From MHLP01 sp043736515 (lineage in GTDB: Bacteria > Patescibacteriota > Minisyncoccia > Phycocordibacterales > UBA6899): a stretch of DNA of 35,500 nt. Location: positions 1-35,500 of the forward strand of contig JAYTCK010000010.1 in the NCBI GenBank assembly GCA_043736515.1. The letters are read 5' to 3'. The notes below the pieces were generated by a model, which was given only the letters and a program-made list of their open reading frames with translations, ran no database searches and was not told the origin of the DNA. Within the stretch, counting starts at the first letter, position 1. The number at the start of each line of letters is the position of its first letter. Below are positions 31,110-35,500 of this stretch, one piece after another. The translations under genes and the position numbers were made by a program.

Positions 31110-32330
31110 TCATGCGCTGTTCAGTAGTTTGTTGTAGACCACCCCGCATTTACCGGCTGCACTCTCCCATGTCACATGCTCAACATCCTTTGACCCGAAT
31201 TCTCCTAATGTATCACGAAGTCCATTACTTCCTACAACATTGAGAATTTTGTCCGCCATGTCATCGATATCCCAGAAGTCAGACTTCAGTGCGTGTGTGA
31301 GCACTTCGGCAACACCGGACTGTTTTGAAACTAGTATGGGTGTGCCGTTTGCGAGTGCCTCAAGGGCAGTAATTCCAAACGGTTCAGAGATCGAAGGCAT
31401 GACGTACAGATCAGCAGCGCGGTACAGCTTCATGAGTTCCTCGCCTCTTACGAATCCTGCAAATACCACCTTATCGCCGAGACCCATGTCGGCAGCCAAA
31501 CGAATGATCTGGTGCTCCATATCTCCTGCGCCTGACATAACAAAAAGTACATTTGGATCGTATTCGAGTACACGACGAGCGACTTTAATAAAATAGTCGG
31601 GTCCTTTTTGTATAGTGATACGCCCAACGAACAGCACGATTTTTTGTCCTCGTGTTCGTATATGCTCAAATACCGGTGGGAGATCGTGACGATGATCTGC
31701 ATGATCGATACCGTTGTGGACCACGGTAATTCTGTCGGCCTCGACACCGTAGTGCTCCACGATCATATTCTTGGTGTGCTGCGAGACCGAAATAATGCAA
31801 TCTGCGGCATGCATACCACGGCGCTCTTCTTCGTAAATGTATTGATTGGGATGTCCGCCCGTGCGGTCAAACTCAGTGGCATGCACGTGTACGATAAGTG
31901 GCTTACCTGAGACGCGTTTAGCCTCGATGCCTGCACGAAATGAAAGCCAGTCGTGTGCGTGAATAACATCATGCGCTTCCTCTCCTGCGATGATGCGTGC
32001 CTGAAGACCATAGCGACGCACTTCGTCAAAAAGGTTAAGTCCGTAGACTTCATTTTCCGGAGCAGTTCGCAAATGCTCGTCGTATTGTTCGGAACTAATA
32101 TATGGGGCAAGAAGCGACGTTACGGAACGTATTTTTATATTGCGAATATTTGCAAAAACAATTCTAAGAAACTCGTGGCTGAGACCTTCGAGTTTTTTGG
32201 GGAGAACGAATGTCACGCGTACATCGGCGCGCGAAAGTGCTTTGGTAAGTCCAAAACATGCAGTGCCCAAACCGCCACTGTTGTGTGGGGGAAACTCCCA
32301 TCCGAACATGAGCACGCGTATATTTTTCAT
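31110..32330 (-). CDS. GT4-type glycosyltransferase, glycogen-synthase-like
   Basis: From ATG 32330, about 406 residues. The N-terminal Rossmann half has FGWEFPPHNSGGLGTACFGL, the nucleotide-sugar Gly loop typical of glycogen synthase-like GT4/GT5 enzymes, and DVIHAHDWLSF. The C-terminal half has VLFVGRITIQKGPDYFIKVA and the acid motif SISEPFGITALEALANGTP. It likely transfers glucose or another sugar to a growing polymer in the cytoplasm; the neighbours suggest an alpha-glucan. A GTG at 32366 is an alternative start. The gene is the first of the glucan cluster. Confidence 0.92.
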   Translation of the reverse strand: MKNIRVLMFGWEFPPHNSGGLGTACFGLTKALSRADVRVTFVLPKKLEGLSHEFLRIVFANIRNIKIRSVTSLLAPYISSEQYDEHLRTAPENEVYGLNLFDEVRRYGLQARIIAGEEAHDVIHAHDWLSFRAGIEAKRVSGKPLIVHVHATEFDRTGGHPNQYIYEEERRGMHAADCIISVSQHTKNMIVEHYGVEADRITVVHNGIDHADHRHDLPPVFEHIRTRGQKIVLFVGRITIQKGPDYFIKVARRVLEYDPNVLFVMSGAGDMEHQIIRLAADMGLGDKVVFAGFVRGEELMKLYRAADLYVMPSISEPFGITALEALANGTPILVSKQSGVAEVLTHALKSDFWDIDDMADKILNVVGSNGLRDTLGEFGSKDVEHVTWESAAGKCGVVYNKLLNSA

Positions 32331-32400
32331 GGGAAAATGTAAAAGAAGATACGGCACCTCTGGCACTCGTCGAGAGGGCGCTTCTCTTCACCTCGACAAA

Positions 32401-32409
32401 ATTATACCA
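32401..32409 (-). promoter_or_regulatory. Extended -10 promoter of the GT4 gene
   Basis: TGG-TATAAT on the minus strand is an extended -10 element; no clear -35. It leaves a leader of about 65 nt to ATG 32330, without a visible Shine-Dalgarno. Confidence 0.55.
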
Positions 32410-32568
32410 TGATTTTACTCAATAAACTGTGTATAAGTATCTATCAAAAATAGACACGAACACATAAATTTGTATTCGGCAAGGTTTTGTTGTTGGCTGC
32501 CTCCATTGCCACTTGAAGAGGTTGCACCGCAATGCAAGTTCCCCTTCGGCCGAGTGTAAAAATCTCCT

Positions 32569-33129
32569 TTAGAGTGCCCTAAAACGGACGATCGTCACAC
32601 GATCCGAAGTAAGTGGTGGGAGGTCGGAAAGACGATTGAAAATCTCATCCCCATCATCATTGAGAATAACGGCGTAGTAAGTGCTGCCCGTCACCGTGGT
32701 GCGAAGTAACTCGACTTTTCCAATAGTATCCCCTTCATGCACGCGTGCTGCACCCATGATCCAGCCTGGGGCGCCGCTACGATCATCGTAGACTCCGATC
32801 CATTTTTTGCCGGTAATTGTAAGGCCAGTTACATTCACCGCTATTCCAGCAGTTTGATCTGCTACAGCAAGTCCGACGCGAATATTTGCGGGAATTTCAG
32901 GGGGAAGTGGCCAAGCGCTTGCCTGAGAGAGCACTGAACCGGTCGTCGTTGCACGAATCGCATCACCAGTCGCCTCTTCATCACCTTCTCCGTTTGGGGT
33001 TGTGTGAGAGGTCTGTTCTGAGTTGCTCTCTACTTTAGCCTTGTCGAGTTTCCAGAGCATTACTGCTGTTGTTCCAATAAGTACACCGATAATAAGCATG
33101 AGCACGAGTTGTTGAGTTTGTTTTGGCAT
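32569..33129 (-). CDS. Membrane-anchored protein with a DUF7282-like outside domain
   Basis: A 186-residue protein with an N-terminal anchor (LVLMLIIGVLIGTTAVMLW), a Thr/Glu-rich linker (about 32-70) and a beta-rich domain. Its pattern KKWIGVYDDRSGAPGWIMGAARVHEGD ... YYAVILNDDGDEIFN resembles the DUF7282-type repeat of secreted archaeal and bacterial proteins (a W/V-x-x-H/Y-x-D start and a Y-A-x-L-x-x-DDGD end). The resemblance is from memory of the pattern, not a search. Likely exposed at the cell surface. Upstream lies a 540-bp structured non-coding region. Confidence 0.75.
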   Translation of the reverse strand: MPKQTQQLVLMLIIGVLIGTTAVMLWKLDKAKVESNSEQTSHTTPNGEGDEEATGDAIRATTTGSVLSQASAWPLPPEIPANIRVGLAVADQTAGIAVNVTGLTITGKKWIGVYDDRSGAPGWIMGAARVHEGDTIGKVELLRTTVTGSTYYAVILNDDGDEIFNRLSDLPPLTSDRVTIVRFRAL

Positions 33130-33261
33130 AGTAGAGATAGAGTAACAAACGAAGGTGAAATTTCAAAGTAGATAACTCAAAGCGCAGATAGTAACCCCAA
33201 AAGTCAACGAGACCGAGGATTTATGAATCATTGATACGCAACAAAAAAACCCAAAAGATAT

Positions 33262-33545
33262 CCAACTTCTAAGCGCCAGACAGCTTCTTCAAGGTAAAAA
33301 TTTTGGGATGACAGGAGGAAATTAAAACCGGCCAACTTCTTCAAGGTGCGACCTTCCAGGGCTAAGGTCGGACCTTGGTCCGTTATTAATTCAAAACTCC
33401 TCCAGCGGCACTGCTTTGTTAAGCGAGGGTAATTATCATTTCGGAAAACCAAACCGGTGGGCAACTTCTCCGAGGTACGACCTCTCAAAGCCGAGGTCGG
33501 ACCTCAGGCCACCCACTCGAACGCCACTCTTAAGAGCGAGGGTTC
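33262..33545 (-). ncRNA. Tandem hairpin module (units A and B) next to copy 2
   Basis: Two related units of about 115-130 bp stand in tandem. Each has AACTTCT, then two hairpins with 3-nt loops, then a small hairpin and GCGAGGGT. Unit A: AAGGT-GCG-ACCTT (33343-33355) and AAGGT-CGG-ACCTT (33364-33376). Unit B: GAGGT-ACG-ACCTC (33472-33484) and GAGGT-CGG-ACCTC (33493-33505), enclosed by GTGGG/CCCAC. All four arms changed together between units. A third, partial AGCTTCTTCAAGGT lies at 33282-33295. Strand is assigned from the flanking genes. A weak minus-strand frame (33228-33488) is better explained by the repeats. Confidence 0.6.
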
Positions 33546-33668
33546 ACACTTTAAAAAACATTGCACAGACCGGTTTGGCTTGGTCCACGGCTTTGCGTGG
33601 CAAACCGTGTCGAGCATAGCGCAGCCGCCGCTGGAGCGGCTGACGCGTGTTTTTTAAAGTGTGAACCC
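33527..33668 (-). ncRNA. Structured element, copy 2
   Basis: In the minus sense the element starts 9 nt after the stop codon of the 33678 gene. A perfect 21-bp stem (33648-33668 with 33540-33560) encloses CAGCCGC/GCGGCTG with loop TCCAGCG, the single-stranded motif CTATGCTCGA, and CGGTTTG/CAAACCG holding CCACG-CAAAGC-CGTGG with 3' bulge ACCAAGC. CTCGC and the terminal hairpin CTC-TTAA-GAG follow. Copy 1 has the same parts in the same order, with compensated base changes in at least four stems. This is strong internal evidence for selection on RNA or folded single-stranded DNA structure. Confidence 0.78.
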
Positions 33669-33677
33669 GAACGGGAG

Positions 33678-34184
33678 TTATCCCTTGATGTAGAGCTCAA
33701 AATTATCCAAATTCTCCCCCGGAGCAGCTTCGATAAGATTGAGAGTGATTTCCTGACCATTGAGAGTGGCGGAAATATGTGCGTCCTTCGCCGCTTTTGC
33801 AGTAACTTTAAACCGTGAGGGGGTGACCACCTGCGCACAAATCTCCTCTGTCTTTACGCTTGACGTGAGTGCGACCACAACAGTTTTTTTGTCAGCAGAA
33901 ACATTTGCTACGGCTTCAAGAATATGACATGCAGTTGAAAGTGGCACTTCTCCTGCAACTGTATGAGTACCATTTGCATAGGCATGTTTAGCGGTCACAA
34001 CCGTCTTCTGTGTAACTACGATCTGGTCGGGTTTTTCTGCAGGCGTATTTTCCCATGCACTCGTGCTTGCCATGTCGCCCATGTTGGCCGTATCAATTGA
34101 GGATTTTTTAAATGAAATAACGACAAAAACAATAACGGCAACTATCAAGATGCCCAATATGATGAATGTGCTTTTTTTGTCCAT
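33678..34184 (-). CDS. Membrane-anchored hypothetical protein
   Basis: A 168-residue protein, MDKKSTFIILGILIVAVIVF..., with one N-terminal membrane helix (about 6-24), a Ser/Thr/Glu-rich linker (27-60) and a beta-rich outside domain (about 62-168). It has two Cys, TACHILEAV and EEICAQVV, that could pair. Domain pieces such as GTHTVAGEVPLS and LNGQEITLNLIEA look like a small immunoglobulin-like sandwich; no family name is safe. Structured element copy 2 begins 9 nt after its stop. ATG 34184 is directly followed by a basic-hydrophobic anchor, supporting it as the start. Confidence 0.75.
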   Translation of the reverse strand: MDKKSTFIILGILIVAVIVFVVISFKKSSIDTANMGDMASTSAWENTPAEKPDQIVVTQKTVVTAKHAYANGTHTVAGEVPLSTACHILEAVANVSADKKTVVVALTSSVKTEEICAQVVTPSRFKVTAKAAKDAHISATLNGQEITLNLIEAAPGENLDNFELYIKG

Positions 34185-34322
34185 ATGACAGCGTTAAATT
34201 TTGTGCGCTCTGATAAGAGTCAAACAAGAAAGGCCCCACAGTGTGCTTCGAACGGCCAACCCCTGAATATATGCGCAAAAGAGGATGACTCCAAATGTCG
34301 AAGGTATGAATAATTTTACCAC

Positions 34323-35360
34323 TTATGAGAAGAAAAGTCTAAGGATCGAGCGGAGACTGAGGAAAATAACAAGTAAAATAAAGGGATAGAAGATATAAGG
34401 AGACGAAGTGAGCGAATAGTAAAGCTGAGCGGTAAAGAGCTTCACATACGTAAATGGGGTTGTGAAGATTTCGCCTTCCTCCACCCCTTTTGCGAGCAGT
34501 GTCCAGCCTCCTGCCGTCTGCTTGTTGCTGTTTGAGGTTGATGATGCTGTTTCATTTGCCATTACTGCCTCACGTGCTGTATCAACACTTGCGGCTCCCC
34601 TCTTGGCTTCCCCAATACGGAAATCTTCAATATGCCCAAGCACAGGAACTGCTTTGGAAAGGATGGGCGTGGGAATTGCTGTTTTGATTTTCTCCTCAAG
34701 TGCCTCTCTGCTCCCTACAATTATTTTGGTGGTTGTTGCTACAGAAATTTCAGTTTTATCGAAAGCAAGCGGACGTTTATCTGTGGCATCATTCATGCCG
34801 TCGCCATCAGTATCGGGATTCAACCTATCAGTATGCAATTTAGCTTCTGCTTGATCACTGAGCCCATCACCGTCATCATCAGTATCAATGGCATTACCAA
34901 TACCATCAGCATCAGTATCGCGGTCCGCAAAGCGCTTGATTGGGGCGGTTTTCGTCGCAACAATAGTAGCACCACTTTGCACTTCCCCTCCACTCGCTCG
35001 GAGTTCATTTTGTGTGATGAGTACGCTAAATGAATGGTTGCCTGGTGTTACCTGCCATGGAAAGACGATGGTGTTTACTGCTCCACCCCCAGGCACAATA
35101 AATTCTTTTTTACTGATCGTCGTCGTACCATCCTTGAGTGCTGCTGTACCACTTAAGGTAAAATTCGTTGAGTTATAGACAACGGTGAATATCGAAATCG
35201 TTTCCCCTGCAAAGAAAGGCTCTTTTGAAAACCACAGCGCGCCGGGAGGGACGCCCGCAGGCAATTCTTCGGCAAAAAGAGTTGTCGGGTAAAAAGAAAC
35301 AACAGCAAGATATCCTATTAACGCGAAAATACCAAAAGAGCTTTTCGTGCGTCGGAGCAT
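34323..35360 (-). CDS. Secreted/anchored protein with thrombospondin type 3 calcium-binding repeats
   Basis: About 345 residues with a signal peptide (FGIFALIGYLAVVSFYPTTL...FAEE). A beta-rich domain (about 30-145) resembling a CARDB/Ig-like fold comes next (EPFFAGETISIFTVVYNSTN). Then come thrombospondin type 3-like repeats (DRDTDADGIGNAIDTDDDGD and NPDTDGDGMND, about 147-195) that should bind calcium. A linker leads to a C-terminal membrane helix (SSPYIFYPFILLVIFLSL) and basic end. The domain faces outside and is held by the C-terminal anchor. Start may be ATG 35360 or TTG 35366. Probably a surface structural or adhesion protein. Confidence 0.85.
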   Translation of the reverse strand: MLRRTKSSFGIFALIGYLAVVSFYPTTLFAEELPAGVPPGALWFSKEPFFAGETISIFTVVYNSTNFTLSGTAALKDGTTTISKKEFIVPGGGAVNTIVFPWQVTPGNHSFSVLITQNELRASGGEVQSGATIVATKTAPIKRFADRDTDADGIGNAIDTDDDGDGLSDQAEAKLHTDRLNPDTDGDGMNDATDKRPLAFDKTEISVATTTKIIVGSREALEEKIKTAIPTPILSKAVPVLGHIEDFRIGEAKRGAASVDTAREAVMANETASSTSNSNKQTAGGWTLLAKGVEEGEIFTTPFTYVKLFTAQLYYSLTSSPYIFYPFILLVIFLSLRSILRLFFS

Positions 35361-35500
35361 ATTCAAATAATAACATACTCCGGAGAGAATAGCGGGGGTG
35401 TTCTTTTATTAAAGCTTGAACTGCACGAGAATCTCTCTTGGCAAAAAACGCCAAAAGTGCACTGAAACGAACATATCCGCCGAGTATACTGGTGTTGTTA

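Noticed and set aside
33360..33380. T-box antiterminator motif
   Set aside because: GGTCGGACC is reminiscent of the T-box bulge, but the conserved TGGNACCGCG is absent and no aminoacyl-tRNA synthetase or amino-acid gene follows.
33228..33488. An 86-codon minus-strand frame with repeated EGRTLKKLAGF-like segments
   Set aside because: The repeated peptide pattern is produced by the tandem DNA hairpin units; changes between units preserve base pairing rather than amino acids.
33262..33668. CRISPR array
   Set aside because: There are only two to three diverged units, each made of hairpins, with no constant direct repeat, no unique spacers and no cas genes.
35173..35500. Minus-strand open frame entering from the right edge (contains LLAFFAKRDSRAVQALIKEH)
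   Set aside because: It overlaps the signal-peptide region of the 34323-35360 gene in another frame and ends in a Cys/Phe/Arg-rich run typical of a shadow; only its first part could be real and that cannot be judged from the edge.

Overview
The window looks like part of a Patescibacteria (CPR) genome, probably Parcubacteria. The signs are short intergenic gaps, tRNA genes without an encoded CCA, an array of small T4SS-type pilins, standard use of TGA as stop (thyA ends in TGA), and many small membrane-anchored proteins of unknown function. The lineage is an inference from gene content; no marker gene was compared.

Layout. 1-1.7 kb: the start of a uridine-kinase-like P-loop kinase, a tRNA-Pro surrounded by pieces of itself, a structured element, and an anchored protein with an Ada-like metal-binding tail. 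1.7-4.0 kb: rpmA and rplI, convergent on one shared terminator, then two small unknown genes with a second structured element between them. 4.1-5.55 kb: tRNA-Leu with a 1.4-kb island bounded by a 16-bp repeat of the tRNA 3' end; it holds a serine recombinase lacking its catalytic domain. 5.6-8.7 kb: a YdeI-like gene and a two-gene operon of unknown proteins. 8.8-13.4 kb: eight consecutive T4SS-pilin-like genes and a membrane-anchored solute-binding-like protein. 13.5-18.2 kb: a methyltransferase, a dual-receiver regulator, a membrane histidine kinase, a FIST sensor and an acidic protein. 18.2-23.7 kb: uvrB, two tiny genes, tgt, thyA and folA. 23.7-32.4 kb: a second FIST sensor with a kinase stub, then ROK sugar kinase, pgi, GH15, GH57 and a GT4 glycosyltransferase. 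32.5-35.4 kb: three anchored or secreted proteins around a 540-bp structured non-coding region.

Function. The GT4-GH57-GH15-pgi-ROK block can build or trim an alpha-glucan, release glucose, phosphorylate it and pass it to glycolysis as fructose 6-phosphate. thyA and folA form a dTMP/folate pair. FIST1, the histidine kinase and the dual receiver look like one signalling operon.

Main novelty. Several intergenic regions hold what looks like one family of folded elements: a closing stem, a hairpin with loop CAAAGC (or AAAAGC) followed on its 3' side by an ACC-type bulge, then CTCGC and a terminal hairpin. The two best copies, at about 1.1 and 33.6 kb, keep their loops while their stems change by compensatory substitutions, and each starts within 10 nt of the stop codon of a small anchored-protein gene. 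A tandem hairpin module beside the second copy changes all four arms in concert. Element-like structures also flank the recombinase remnant at tRNA-Leu. I know no described RNA or mobile-element family that fits, but no database could be searched.
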